Shown here: piece by piece, positions 42,521 through 51,393 of the stretch
Position numbering within the stretch: position 1 is the stretch's first letter
How the letters are laid out: each line of letters begins with the position of its first letter
Assembly (NCBI GenBank): GCA_963788225.1
Contig: CAWBGI010000003.1
Location: 124,001 to 188,000 of the forward strand
Reading direction: 5' to 3'
Length of the DNA: 64,000 bases
Source of the DNA: Sulfotelmatobacter sp963788225
GTDB lineage: Bacteria; Acidobacteriota; Terriglobia; Terriglobales; Acidobacteriaceae
The notes under the pieces: model-generated
What the model was told of the DNA's origin: nothing
Seen by the model: only the letters and a program-made list of their open reading frames with translations
Databases searched by the model: none
Position numbers and translations under genes: made by a program

Positions 42521-42530
42521 GGAGGCAAAC

Positions 42531-43136
42531 ATGTTTCGACCGAACTTTGTCCGTCCGATCTTCACGGCGGCATTTGCCATCGCTCTGGCGATCCCTTGCT
42601 TCGCCCAATCCCAAAAATCAGACGGCGATCAGGACAAACATCTGGACATCCGAAGCAATGCGGGCGACTTGCACCTGGGCAACGATGCCGATGCGCGAAA
42701 AGCCGGATTGCCTCTCTATCCCGGCGCGCGTGTTCGCCATAATAAAGATAAAGAAGATAGCGATACTGTCAATCTTGGCCTTCTCACCGAAGCCTTCGGC
42801 TTCAAACTAGTGGTGGCGAAATACGAATCCGACGACGCACCCGCCAAAGTGATTGACTTCTACCGTGAGCGCCTGAAGAAATACGGCAAAGTTCTAGAAT
42901 GCCACACGAGGGAACACGGCGGCGATGCGCACGCCGACTTCGACGACGACAAAGACTCCCATTCCCATTCCAAAGAATTGAAGTGTGAGGGCGACAACAC
43001 CGGCCCGGTCACCGAACTGAAAGTGGGCACGGAAAACAACCAGCGCGTAGTCGCCGTTGAACCGAATGAGGGCCACACCGGCTCAACCTTCGCCCTGGTC
43101 TACGTCTACGCCCGCGGCAAGCAAGGCGACATCTGA
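42531..43136 (+). CDS. Exported protein of unknown function (paralogue B)
   Basis: 201 residues, start ATG 42531 with AAGGAGG upstream. Signal peptide ...AIALAIPCFAQ, an ordinary signal rather than a lipobox. Matches paralogue A at LPLYPGARVRHNKDKEDSD, YESDDAPAKVIDFYRERLKK, YGKVLECH and TFALVYV. A His/Asp/Glu-rich insert (HGGDAHADFDDDKDSHSHS) is unique to B and could bind metal. Function unknown. Confidence 0.78.
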   Translation: MFRPNFVRPIFTAAFAIALAIPCFAQSQKSDGDQDKHLDIRSNAGDLHLGNDADARKAGLPLYPGARVRHNKDKEDSDTVNLGLLTEAFGFKLVVAKYESDDAPAKVIDFYRERLKKYGKVLECHTREHGGDAHADFDDDKDSHSHSKELKCEGDNTGPVTELKVGTENNQRVVAVEPNEGHTGSTFALVYVYARGKQGDI

Positions 43137-43189
43137 AGCAGAGAATCTTTCAGCAAGAGTAAACCGCGAGTTGGTAATGAAACCGCCGC

Positions 43190-43774
43190 CTACGCTCCCG
43201 CGCTCTGTCCCTGGAACTTTACCTCGACCAGCTTGCGGTCCTCGTCAGACACCTGGAACATGGCGCGCGGTTTCAGGTTCATGAAGCTGGCCACAAACAC
43301 TTCGGGGATCTGGCCGATGCGTGTGTTGTAGGTGTTGACGTCGTCGTTGAAGAATTCGCGCCGGTCGGCGATGCGCTCTTCCAGTTCGCTGATGCGCATT
43401 TGCAGCTTGAGAAAATTTTCGTTGGCCTTGAGCTGCGGATAGTTTTCCGCCACTGCAAACAGGCCGTGCAGTGCACCCGTCATCATCAGATCAGCCTGCG
43501 CTTTCTGCCCGATGCTGGCCGCATTCATCGATGCCGCCCGCGCCTGCGTCACCGCGACCAGCGTCTGCTGCTCGTGCTGCATGTATCCCTTGACGGTCTC
43601 GACCAGGTTGGGGACCTCGTCGTGGCGCTGCTTGAGCAGCACGTCAATGTTGGCCCACGCGCGGTCGTTGTCATTGCGAAGCCGCACCAGTTCGTTGTAG
43701 AGGATGACAACGTAGACGAGCACTCCCACAGCAAACAGTAGGAACGCCGCTCCCTCGATCACGCTTCCGCTCAT
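43190..43774 (-). CDS. lemA: LemA-family membrane protein
   Basis: 194 residues. N-terminal helix FLLFAVGVLVYVVILYNELV, then the LemA coiled-coil core RAWANIDVLLKQRHDEVPNL and ENYPQLKANENFLKLQMRIS, ending MFQVSDEDRKLVEVKF. Function of LemA proteins is unsettled. The usual TPM-domain partner gene is not adjacent. Confidence 0.94.
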   Translation of the reverse strand: MSGSVIEGAAFLLFAVGVLVYVVILYNELVRLRNDNDRAWANIDVLLKQRHDEVPNLVETVKGYMQHEQQTLVAVTQARAASMNAASIGQKAQADLMMTGALHGLFAVAENYPQLKANENFLKLQMRISELEERIADRREFFNDDVNTYNTRIGQIPEVFVASFMNLKPRAMFQVSDEDRKLVEVKFQGQSAGA

Positions 43775-43893
43775 GTTGAGTTAACCTCGCGCCGCGGACT
43801 GGTCCCCAGCCTTCATTCCAGTGAAACAGCAGATTGGCCAGGCACGCAAGTAACTGAGGGGGCAGCGTCGGAGGTTACTAACGCGGACATCAG

Positions 43894-43925
43894 AAAGCAA
43901 AAGGGCTGAGCCACAGGCTCAGCCC
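43894..43925 (-). terminator. Rho-independent terminator
   Basis: On the minus strand GGGCTGAGCC-TGT-GGCTCAGCCC is followed by TTTTGCTTTC. It lies about 23 bp after the stop of the exported-protein gene (43948). Confidence 0.85.
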
Positions 43926-43947
43926 CTCTAAATACTGCTCAGCGCGG

Positions 43948-44592
43948 TTACGGCTTATGCGGAGTCAGATCGCACGCGTGCTTCACTTCGTTCAAGTCCA
44001 GGCCTTCGGGTGAGAACTCAGCGATCTGGAAGCCCGACTTGGTCCTGACTTCCACGTTGAACACCTGGGCGCCGATCATGCCACGCACCGTGCCCTTGTC
44101 CATGGAAAGGATGTTGCCGCGCAGCCAATTCCAGCCCTTGTGGTCATGGCTTCCATCGATGCGCACCATCACCCACATCTTCGGTGTGTACCAACCGAAT
44201 GGATAAGGTGAGTACCAGTAGCCGGCATACCCCGGGTAGCCTGGATAACCGGGCCTTCCCATCCCAAGCCCTACGCCGGGATTGAAGTCGGCGTATTTAT
44301 ATTTGCCATCGGTGCAGACCATTTCGACCCGCGGCTTGTAGTCCTTGTCGCCCTTAAGGTAGTTGTTCGCCAGCAGCTCGAAGCGCACCTGCTTTGCGCC
44401 GGTCATCTTATCTTCCGAATGAAACTCCATCCAGTTGCCGCCGGCACTGACACCATCCTGCTCGTCCTGATATGGGCTCATTGCACCCTTTTGGGCCGTG
44501 GCCGAAACTGCCGTTACTGCCACCATAAGGAAGGTCGCGAACAGTCCCGCGACAAAGCGATTATTGATGTGAAACATAAGCAATGATTTCAA
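43948..44592 (-). CDS. Exported protein with Gly/Pro/Tyr-rich loop
   Basis: About 214 residues from TTG 44592, chosen because GGAGG is five bases upstream; ATG 44577 has poor spacing. Signal peptide with core FVAGLFATFLMVAVTAVSATA. The mature part has KQVRFELLANNYLKGDKDYK, then GRPGYPGYPGYAGYWYSPYP, a flexible aromatic loop, and FQIAEFSPEGLDLNEVKHAC. No named family recognised. Terminated by the hairpin at 43894. Confidence 0.72.
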   Translation of the reverse strand: MKSLLMFHINNRFVAGLFATFLMVAVTAVSATAQKGAMSPYQDEQDGVSAGGNWMEFHSEDKMTGAKQVRFELLANNYLKGDKDYKPRVEMVCTDGKYKYADFNPGVGLGMGRPGYPGYPGYAGYWYSPYPFGWYTPKMWVMVRIDGSHDHKGWNWLRGNILSMDKGTVRGMIGAQVFNVEVRTKSGFQIAEFSPEGLDLNEVKHACDLTPHKP

Positions 44593-44689
44593 GGTCACCT
44601 CCCGTACAAACCTCTCCCTACCCTAATTGAACCCTGAAGACCACCAAAAGTTGCATAGCAAAAGCGCCTCTTTTTCAGTTTCAGTGACT

Positions 44690-45115
44690 TCACCGGGAGT
44701 CGATCCTGAGATCGATATAGACCTGGGGACGGTCGTCAAACTGGCTGACTGACTTGGTGTCGCTCTTGTGGCCGTTGTACTGAGCGTAAACCTCGTAATC
44801 GACCGTGGACAGGCCGGGGAAGCGGTAGGTGCCCTCCTGGCCGACGATATAGGTCTTCACGGCGTGAGTGCGGGTGTCGGTCAGGTATACGATTGCGCCC
44901 GCTACAGGGTTGTCCTGCTTGTCGAGGACCTTGCCATAGAGCAGCCGGCCCTGAGGTTTGTCTTTCTTGTCGGGGGCGGCATGGGCCGCCACCGAGAACG
45001 CGAGAACGAGCGTGCCTGCAACCAGGGCAGCGGTGACGACCGGGGCGCGAGCGATGCGAGCCTTGCTTCGATTTCCGCCACGTCTCCACAACCTGATCCT
45101 CGCAATCAGAGTCAC
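44690..45115 (-). CDS. Exported carboxypeptidase-regulatory-like domain protein
   Basis: 141 residues from GTG 45115, preceded by AAGGAG. After a hydrophobic signal (VVTAALVAGTLVLAFSVAAHA) comes one beta-sandwich: GKVLDKQDNPVAGAIVYLTD, GTYRFPGLSTVDYEVYAQ. This transthyretin-like fold is widespread in acidobacterial envelope proteins. Likely a structural or binding role. Same strand as a similar protein 33 bp upstream. Confidence 0.82.
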   Translation of the reverse strand: MTLIARIRLWRRGGNRSKARIARAPVVTAALVAGTLVLAFSVAAHAAPDKKDKPQGRLLYGKVLDKQDNPVAGAIVYLTDTRTHAVKTYIVGQEGTYRFPGLSTVDYEVYAQYNGHKSDTKSVSQFDDRPQVYIDLRIDSR

Positions 45116-45148
45116 TCCGTCTCCTTGCCTCAATCTGCCGGCTCTAGT

Positions 45149-45589
45149 CTACCGGGTCAGGTGCAAACCGATATCCACCCGCTCGTCATACTCTACGTGG
45201 ACTGGGACCTCTTCCGCCAGATGCAATGGTTGGCCATCTTTAGTTTTTACACCCTTGAGATCGGCCCACACCACATAATCGGCTTTGCCGGCGGGGACGC
45301 GCTGGGCGAATTCGCCGGAATGATCGGAATAGACCTCCCACCTGGGTTTTTTATCGGCGGCACGGCGAATCTTAACTGTTATGCCATAGATGGGGTGATT
45401 ATCGGGGCCCCAGACCGTACCGAAAATAAGGGCGTAGGGATCGGTCGGTTTCAGCTTTTTGTCCGCGAGGGAGGCATTCGCCTTCGGCAAAACGGGCGGC
45501 CCCAGGGCAGCGAAGAAGAAGAAAAGCAGCAGGAAGAAAGAGGATAAGCGAACAAGCAGAACAGCGTGCCGGGATCTACGAATCGTCAC
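45149..45589 (-). CDS. Second exported carboxypeptidase-regulatory-like protein
   Basis: About 146 residues from GTG 45589; ATGs at 45619 and 45625 lie within the LysW-like gene and give an overlong signal. Signal core LSSFFLLLFFFFAALG. Mature sequence includes IFGTVWGPDNHPIYGITVKI, SDHSGEFAQRVPAGKADYVV, the same fold as the neighbour at 44690. Overlaps the end of the LysW-like gene by 14 bp, so the three genes form one operon. Confidence 0.75.
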   Translation of the reverse strand: MTIRRSRHAVLLVRLSSFFLLLFFFFAALGPPVLPKANASLADKKLKPTDPYALIFGTVWGPDNHPIYGITVKIRRAADKKPRWEVYSDHSGEFAQRVPAGKADYVVWADLKGVKTKDGQPLHLAEEVPVHVEYDERVDIGLHLTR

Positions 45590-45773
45590 CGTCTTCGGTC
45601 TCCACTTCCTCGTCCTCATCCACATAGCCCTCCTCGACCGGCTTTAACTCCAGGGGGCTGGTCGTCACTACTTCGAAGTCCGTGCCACACTCGGGGCAAG
45701 AGACGATCTCGCCCTCATCGACCTCTTCCTCTTCGACATCCAGATCAGTTTCGCATTCGGGACAAAGAACCAT
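45576..45773 (-). CDS. LysW-like zinc-ribbon acidic protein
   Basis: 65 residues from the ATG at 45773 (GGAGGAATC upstream). CPECETDLDVEEEEVDEGEI then VSCPECGTDFEVV, two CPEC pairs forming a zinc ribbon, and SPLELKPVEE follow the LysW amino-carrier pattern. LysW carriers end in EDWGE, whose glutamate holds the substrate; this one ends ETEDGDDS, so carrier function is doubtful. First gene of the operon with the two exported proteins. Confidence 0.8.
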   Translation of the reverse strand: MVLCPECETDLDVEEEEVDEGEIVSCPECGTDFEVVTTSPLELKPVEEGYVDEDEEVETEDGDDS

Positions 45774-46142
45774 GATTCCTCCGCCTCCATTTGATGCCAT
45801 TTTCGATGCCTTCTTAGATACCCTTGATAATATTTTAGATTCTCCTCCCTATGCAATTCCCTCCGAGGCGCTATACCTACAGCCCGGACGGCAGGATGCT
45901 TTTATCTGCGTAGAGATAGCGGCAGGGCTAAAGAGTTGGTCTGGGGCACGCCTTGGCGATCACATCACGTTACCATGTGATCCAACGCACTGACACGGCA
46001 TGCTCACTCGTGTGATATGAATACGTCTCGCCTCTCCGAAGAGCAGTTCCTGCCTGTTGAGACGCACACCCCCTGAGGCGAACCGCCTGAATTACCCCGG
46101 GGATCTATTTCGTCAGCCAAGCGTAGCGTCTGGAGGTTCGTC
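45774..46142. other. Intergenic region without a recognised gene
   Basis: 369 bp between divergent LysW-like and PQQ-type genes. An AT-rich stretch near 45815-45855 may hold the LysW promoter. CACATCACGTTACCATGTGATC near 45961 contains a short inverted repeat (ATCACGT/CATGTGAT). No coding sequence seen. Confidence 0.35.
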
Positions 46143-47324
46143 ATGACACGCACCCGCATTTCGATGATAATTCTGTCCGCCTGCTTCGTGACCGTGGCAT
46201 GGGGTCAGCAGCCGGCGGCCAACCCCCTCAACAACTGGACCGAGTTCACGCGCACCAACATGCAGCGCTGGAACCCGTATGAGACAACACTCAGCGTGCA
46301 CAATGTTGCGAATTTGAAATTGAAGTGGAGCTACGGCGTAGGAGTGCCAGTGTTTTCCGCACCGGCCGTGTTCAAAAACGTCGTGTATGCCGGTGCGTAC
46401 GATGGCAATCTGTATGCGTGGAACGCCACCACCGGCGCCAAGCTGTGGAGCTACTTCACCGAATCCGGCAGCTGGATATACTCCTCGCCCGCCGTCGCCA
46501 ACGGCGCGGTGTATTTCAGCTCGGTGTACCCTGGCGTGCCCGGCGTAATCTATGCCGTCAACACCAGCAACGGCACACTGCTATGGAGCTACCCAACGTA
46601 CAACGGATCGTATGCCTCGCCGACCGTGGCGAACGGCGTGGTGTATTGCGGCGATTGGGGCGGTCGCCTGTACGCGCTGAACGCGGCCACCGGCGCCGAA
46701 CTGTGGATCTACAATACCGGCACACAGATCAATAGCGCGCCAGCGGTCGTGGACGGCGTCGTCTATATCGGATCCGAGAACAACAGCGTGTACGCGCTGA
46801 ACGCGACGACTGGCGAGGAAATCTGGAGCTACGCCACCGGCGGCCAGATCACGTCGACGCCGGCAGTGGCGAACGGCGTGGTTTACGTCGGCTCGGAAGA
46901 TGATACGTTCTATGCGCTGAACGGCAAGACCGGAAAGCTGCAGTGGAGCTATACCACGGGCGGGCTGCTCACATTCGGGGCGGCCGTCGCCGGCGGCATT
47001 GTTTATTTCGGCTCAGAAGACGGGTACGTGTACGCCTTCAAGGCCAGCACCCACGCGCTATTCTGGAAATATCTCACCATCGGCAATGTCTTTGCCGCTC
47101 CTGCGGTGGCCAATGGTGTAGTGTATATCACGACCCAGAGCAGCATCTCGAGCGACAACTCGTTGTACGCGCTGAATGCCAACACGGGCGCCCTGCTGTG
47201 GAACTATCCCATTTCCAGCACAGCCGGGGGTGGCTCGCCTGCCGTAGCCAATGGCGTGGTTTATTTCGGCATTGGCGATATTTACTCATTTACCGGCTCG
47301 ATGTATGCCTTCGGGCTGGAGTGA
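46143..47324 (+). CDS. Exported PQQ-type beta-propeller protein
   Basis: 393 residues, start ATG 46143 with GGAGG upstream. Signal peptide MTRTRISMIILSACFVTVAWG. Eight or so repeats of the pattern VVYIGSENNSVYALNATTGE then IWSYATGG, the PQQ/BamB propeller repeat. No Asp-His catalytic site of a quinoprotein dehydrogenase is evident, so this is probably a binding or scaffold propeller. Confidence 0.9.
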   Translation: MTRTRISMIILSACFVTVAWGQQPAANPLNNWTEFTRTNMQRWNPYETTLSVHNVANLKLKWSYGVGVPVFSAPAVFKNVVYAGAYDGNLYAWNATTGAKLWSYFTESGSWIYSSPAVANGAVYFSSVYPGVPGVIYAVNTSNGTLLWSYPTYNGSYASPTVANGVVYCGDWGGRLYALNAATGAELWIYNTGTQINSAPAVVDGVVYIGSENNSVYALNATTGEEIWSYATGGQITSTPAVANGVVYVGSEDDTFYALNGKTGKLQWSYTTGGLLTFGAAVAGGIVYFGSEDGYVYAFKASTHALFWKYLTIGNVFAAPAVANGVVYITTQSSISSDNSLYALNANTGALLWNYPISSTAGGGSPAVANGVVYFGIGDIYSFTGSMYAFGLE

Positions 47325-47545
47325 GCTGGGGGAGGGTTGCGAGCCAAAATCGCGAGGCCGGTCTTGTCGGTGACGCTGAGAATGGCGGGAAGTGCTGCGG
47401 GATATGATCGGCCTCGGCTATGTAACGATGATTGGGTAGCGACGGGGAATTCTATCAGAGGAGGGAACCGCGAGCGCAACCCTCGACCATATCCTCGTCC
47501 CTGCGGAGGGCTGGAAGGTACAATTACTCAACTTGGAGGACGGTG

Positions 47546-48328
47546 ATGGATAGACGATTTACCACACCGCTGATCCTGCTCGCTTCGTGCTCCTTGCTGC
47601 TGGCCCAGAAGGCCGAGCAGGAAAACAGGGTGCCAACTGCGGCTGAACTGCGGGCCACAACCGCCCGTGGAAAGATGCTCGCAGAGTACGACGTCGCCTC
47701 ATGGTACGCGACAGATGTGGTTCAGGATTTAAAACCAGAAAAGGACAGCACGCGCTATTACATCGCGAGAAAGTCCGAGGCAGGTTGGGTCGTTGAGTTC
47801 GGGCGCCTAAACGATACACGTGACAAATTCTTGGCCGTATACCAAGCGACGCAGGGCACGAGGCCAGAGTTTTTCACGGCGAAGAAGTACGATCCTCCGC
47901 TGGCGAGTACGGACTTTTATCTCTACGCGGCTAAGGCCTTTGAAACGTCTCTGAAGGATCTCGGCCCGGTGAGCCGGCCCTATAACGCCTATGCAATTCC
48001 TTCGGAGACAGGCCAGTTGTACGTTTATCTACTGCCAGCGCAGACGGAAAACGGCATCTACCCTCTCGGCGGAGACGTTCGGTATACCTTCTCTGCGGAC
48101 GGTAGTTCGATGGTCGAGAAGAGGCAAATGCACAAATCGATTCTTGAGTTCACGATCAAGAAGGACACGGTTTCTGGCTACCATACACACGTACTCAGCC
48201 TCACTCCTGAAGACAGCGATGTGTTTTACGTGTTGACCAGGAAGCCTTCTATTCCCGAGTACGTCGGAACTCTCGATGGGAAGATCTACGTCATACAGAC
48301 TGATGGGACGATATTGCTGGGAAAATAG
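47546..48328 (+). CDS. Exported protein of unknown function
   Basis: 260 residues from the ATG at 47546 (GGAGGA upstream). Signal peptide MDRRFTTPLILLASCSLLLAQ. Later parts include VSRPYNAYAIPSETGQLYVY, GGDVRYTFSADGSSMVEKRQ and VSGYHTHVLSLTPEDSDVFY; a HTH-type histidine pair (YHTHV) is notable. No named family recognised. Convergent with the next gene. Confidence 0.75.
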   Translation: MDRRFTTPLILLASCSLLLAQKAEQENRVPTAAELRATTARGKMLAEYDVASWYATDVVQDLKPEKDSTRYYIARKSEAGWVVEFGRLNDTRDKFLAVYQATQGTRPEFFTAKKYDPPLASTDFYLYAAKAFETSLKDLGPVSRPYNAYAIPSETGQLYVYLLPAQTENGIYPLGGDVRYTFSADGSSMVEKRQMHKSILEFTIKKDTVSGYHTHVLSLTPEDSDVFYVLTRKPSIPEYVGTLDGKIYVIQTDGTILLGK

Positions 48329-48341
48329 ACCTAGCCTGCTT

Positions 48342-48977
48342 CTACGTCTTCGCCTTGGCCTTCAGCTTGACGTGCCCGCCGGCGAGTTCGACGGAGAATT
48401 CGACGTCCTGACAGTGAAACTTCTTGCGGATCTCTTCCGTCTTTTTCTCGACGAAAGTAGAAAAGGAATCGAGGCTGCCGGATACATTCTCTCCCGCCTT
48501 CTTCTTGGCCGCGACCAGCGTGTTGTACAGGCGCTCCACCTGCTCTCGTTCAGATTTGTCCACGGCGCTGTGCAACGTAACCGGCTGCGAAGTGGCTGCC
48601 GGCGCCGCGGCTGTGGCAGTAGCACCATGGCTCAAACCGTAAACCGGATTGTGCTGCGGCTTGTGTTCCTCTTCCGGGCGAACTCCCTGCACGCCGAGCA
48701 GCGCGTCCTGCGGGCGGCGGTAACCCTCTTCGCGGACGCGTGACTTCTTGCGCCACAGATCGCTGTAGATGGCGTAGCGCTGCGCCATTTCGTTGTAGCG
48801 GAAGCGCTGCGAGAAGCTCATGCGGCCGCCATCGGAAAACTTGCGCAACAGGGAGAGCACCTTCCACTCGATGTCGGTGGGTGGCCGTTTCGTCGGATTG
48901 CTGAAGTACACCTCGTACTCGATCTTCAACCGGCGCAGCTGCGTCTCGAGGACATTCAGTTCTTCATCAGTGGTCAC
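48342..48977 (-). CDS. MXAN_5187 C-terminal-domain-like protein
   Basis: 211 residues. N-terminal LETQLRRLKIEYEVYFSNPT then RPPTDIEWKVLSLLRKF and MSFSQRFRYNEMAQRYAIYS resemble the domain first named from myxobacterial MXAN_5187. An Ala/Pro/Thr linker precedes a C-terminal helix pair (ERLYNTLVAAKKKAGENVSG). Cytoplasmic. Function unknown. Confidence 0.72.
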   Translation of the reverse strand: MTTDEELNVLETQLRRLKIEYEVYFSNPTKRPPTDIEWKVLSLLRKFSDGGRMSFSQRFRYNEMAQRYAIYSDLWRKKSRVREEGYRRPQDALLGVQGVRPEEEHKPQHNPVYGLSHGATATAAAPAATSQPVTLHSAVDKSEREQVERLYNTLVAAKKKAGENVSGSLDSFSTFVEKKTEEIRKKFHCQDVEFSVELAGGHVKLKAKAKT

Positions 48978-49184
48978 TATGAGTCTCCAAGGGAACAGTG
49001 TAGTAAGAACAAGGCGCGGCGGCGAGGTACCCTGCGGTCACCGAGGGACATGGTACGAAAGTAATTCAGCTGCGAGCGGCGAGCTTTGGGCTGGGAGCGC
49101 GCGCTGCTGATACTCCGGCTGTGGCGCCCGGCGCGCGTGGATTTTCAATTGCCAACCGGCTATTGAGCGTGGACAATCAACCCC

Positions 49185-49973
49185 ATGACGGAAAGTACAG
49201 ATGCGCCAGTTTCTACTCCGGCCTTAGCCGGGGATGCGATGCAGCGGGAATCGCACGAGCATGCCACAGGGTCGCACCAGCCAGCCATCGTTCCGGAACA
49301 GTACTTTCGCTGGCGCGCCGGCGAGATCACGCGCCTAGAGGCATTTTGCGACGTGGTCTTCGGCTTCGCCATCACGCTGCTGGTGGTGTCGCTGGAAGTG
49401 CCGCACACCTACGCGGAGCTGATGGCCGACATGCGCGGGTTTCTGCCGTTCGCGGCGTGCTTCGCCCAATTGGCGATGATCTGGCGGACGCACTACAAAT
49501 TTTCGCGCCGCTACGGACTGGAAGATCCCTACACCGTATTCCTCAATGTGGTTCTGCTCTTTCTTGTGTTGTTCTACGTGTATCCGTTGAAGTTTGTTTT
49601 CACGCTGCTGTTTGCTGAGATCACGGGAAGCGAGTCCGCAAATCTGGGGTGGCACGAAGCGTCTGTGCTGATGCGAATTTATGCTATTGGATTCGCATCC
49701 GTGTTTCTGCTGTTTGTTCTCATGTATGGGCGTGCGTACACACTGCGCCGGAAATTGGCACTGACTCCTGTCGAGGTACTGGAAACACGTTCTGCGATGC
49801 AGGAGAACGGCGTGCTTGCAATGGTGGGGATCGCATCGTTTCTGGTGGCGTTGAAGAGTCCGGGATGGGCGGGGTGGTTGTACGTATTGATCGGGCCGTT
49901 GCTGACCATCCACGGCGCGATTTACGGCAAACGCGTCCGGTTACTCGCGGGAAAGCCGGTTGCTGCTCCCTAG
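49185..49973 (+). CDS. TMEM175-family (DUF1211) potassium-channel-like protein
   Basis: 262 residues, six predicted helices. Helix 1 ITRLEAFCDVVFGFAITLLV carries the family's F-S-D motif as F-C-D, followed by VPHTY. Others include FLNVVLLFLVLFYVYPLKFV and FASVFLLFVLMYGRAY. Bacterial TMEM175 channels are leaky K+ channels with this fold. The N-terminal ~45 residues are polar. Confidence 0.85.
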   Translation: MTESTDAPVSTPALAGDAMQRESHEHATGSHQPAIVPEQYFRWRAGEITRLEAFCDVVFGFAITLLVVSLEVPHTYAELMADMRGFLPFAACFAQLAMIWRTHYKFSRRYGLEDPYTVFLNVVLLFLVLFYVYPLKFVFTLLFAEITGSESANLGWHEASVLMRIYAIGFASVFLLFVLMYGRAYTLRRKLALTPVEVLETRSAMQENGVLAMVGIASFLVALKSPGWAGWLYVLIGPLLTIHGAIYGKRVRLLAGKPVAAP

Positions 49974-50044
49974 GTCACTGTTTGCGTACCGGACGGCGTG
50001 GCATTGACCCTGCTATCATCGTTGGCGTGAATGCTGTGAACGCC

Positions 50045-50350
50045 ATGGACGACAAACGCGAAGACATACTTGGAGGCATGGAAGAAGAGGAAGAGCACAT
50101 TCCTTATATTTCCGGTTCAGGAGAAGGACTCATGGATGAAGGGCAAGCTCCGCACGGAAGCGCGCGCCGCAACGAGGATATCGCGCTCGATCTGATGAAA
50201 TTCGTTGCGATGACTACGGGATACGGCCGGACTACTTCTTCGGGCGTAGGTTTTCAAGGCACGGGTTCGGCATCGAAACCCGAGGAGTACGCGACGCATC
50301 TGCTGGAGTTGTATGCCAAGTGCCGGGCGGCCGTGGAAGGGAAGAAGTAG
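50045..50350 (+). CDS. Small hypothetical acidic protein
   Basis: 101 residues from the ATG at 50045 (GTG 50027 possible). MDDKREDILGGMEEEEEHIP at the start, then RRNEDIALDLMKFVAMTTGY and EEYATHLLELYAKCRAAV. Two helices around a Gly/Ser turn; no membrane segment. Unrecognised family. Follows the channel gene by 71 bp on the same strand. Confidence 0.6.
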   Translation: MDDKREDILGGMEEEEEHIPYISGSGEGLMDEGQAPHGSARRNEDIALDLMKFVAMTTGYGRTTSSGVGFQGTGSASKPEEYATHLLELYAKCRAAVEGKK

Positions 50351-50358
50351 ATAGTCGC

Positions 50359-50400
50359 GAGTGCCCAGTACCGAGTACCAAGTACCAGTACCAAGTACTA
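50359..50400. repeat. Heptamer repeat (AGTACCA)n
   Basis: AGTGCCC, AGTACCG, AGTACCA, AGTACC, AGTACCA, AGTACTA in a row just after the small acidic protein. No inverted partner seen nearby, unlike the other loci of this class. Confidence 0.65.
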
Positions 50401-50572
50401 GATAAACTGCTCGGTGTTTCCTGAGACCGTTTTTTATTTTCTCGCTGCCGTGTACTTGATTCCTAATTGATCAAACAAAAAGCTGAAGACGTCGGCGCCG
50501 GAAGTTGTGCAGCAGCAGGATGGGTGATCCGAACTGTTGGCCGCCTGCAGGCGGCCGTCATCTTGCGCGAAA

Positions 50573-50595
50573 GACCGCGGCCTTGGGCCGCGGTC
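50573..50595 (-). terminator. Strong hairpin downstream of histone-like gene
   Basis: GACCGCGGCC-TTG-GGCCGCGGTC, ten perfect pairs, read on the minus strand before TTTCGCGC. Sits ~43 bp after the histone-like stop. The weak T-run makes it a probable rather than certain terminator. Confidence 0.55.
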
Positions 50596-50637
50596 CTGGT
50601 GAGACCGCCGCGTTCTAAAACAGCTGACGGCAAAACT

Positions 50638-51027
50638 CTAGCGGCGACCCTTCTTAGCTTTTTTCTTAGCTTTCTTGGCCGGTTTTTTGGCCGCTTTCTT
50701 CTTTGCGGGCTTCTTCGCGGCTTTCTTCTTCGCCGGTTTTTTGGCCGCTTTCTTTGCGGGCTTCTTTGCCGCCTTCTTCGCCGCTTTCTTCTTCGCGGCC
50801 GGCTTTTTGCCGCCACCACCACCGCCGGCAGGAGCAGGTTTAGGCGCGGGAGGCGGCGGGGGAGCGGGCATGGCCGGCTCAGCCATGGCCGGTTCGGCTA
50901 TACCGGCTTCCTCTTCCTCCTCCTCTTCTTCTTCGAAATCCTCTTCGAGCGACTCGCTATAGGCGCCGCTGTCGCCGAATTCTTCTTCGTCGTCACGTCC
51001 GTAAAGTGTGGGATCGTAGAGCGTCAT
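50638..51027 (-). CDS. Histone H1-like Lys/Ala-rich protein with acidic N-terminus
   Basis: 129 residues from the ATG at 51027 (GGAGGAACA upstream). N-terminal half: MTLYDPTLYGRDDEEEFGDS and a run of eight or nine glutamates, then a Pro/Ala linker and five glycines. C-terminal half: repeated AAKKPAKKKAAKK ending KKAKKKAKKGRR, like H1/AlgP tails that bind DNA nonspecifically. The bipolar acid-base charge suggests self-masking or a protein-DNA bridge. Nucleoid role is inference. Confidence 0.8.
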   Translation of the reverse strand: MTLYDPTLYGRDDEEEFGDSGAYSESLEEDFEEEEEEEEEAGIAEPAMAEPAMPAPPPPPAPKPAPAGGGGGGKKPAAKKKAAKKAAKKPAKKAAKKPAKKKAAKKPAKKKAAKKPAKKAKKKAKKGRR

Positions 51028-51336
51028 TGTTCCTCCTGATCTTGATTTGGCCTCCGGGTGCAAGAACGGATGCGCCAGGCTGCCGGACACGAGAAATTAA
51101 AAGACCACCAGAAACCTATGTTGGGACGGCGCGCGATTATAGCACGACGTTTGGTGCGGCCTGCAAGGGCCGCAATCACATTCGGCCCGTTTATCCTGTT
51201 ACCACACGCAGCAGCGGAATGGAAGAAGATTCTTGCTTTCTGGCGGAAAATTCCTCAGAGCAAGCGGAGGCTGGAGAAACTAGAGAGGCAATCTCGTAAC
51301 GTCTCGTTTCACTTTGAATTCCGCTCCAAAGCAAAT

Positions 51337-51367
51337 GCGCTCCCCGAGAAAGCTTATGGGGGAGCGC
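51337..51367 (-). terminator. Hairpin downstream of cytochrome c gene
   Basis: GCGCTCCCC (51337-51345) pairs with GGGGAGCGC (51359-51367); on the minus strand ATTTGCTTT follows. About 27 bp after the cytochrome stop. Confidence 0.55.
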
Positions 51368-51393
51368 TGGAGTTTGTTCTGGAAACGGAAATC

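Noticed and set aside
50359..50400. Possible CRISPR array at the AGTACCA repeats
   Set aside because: Units are seven bases with no spacers.
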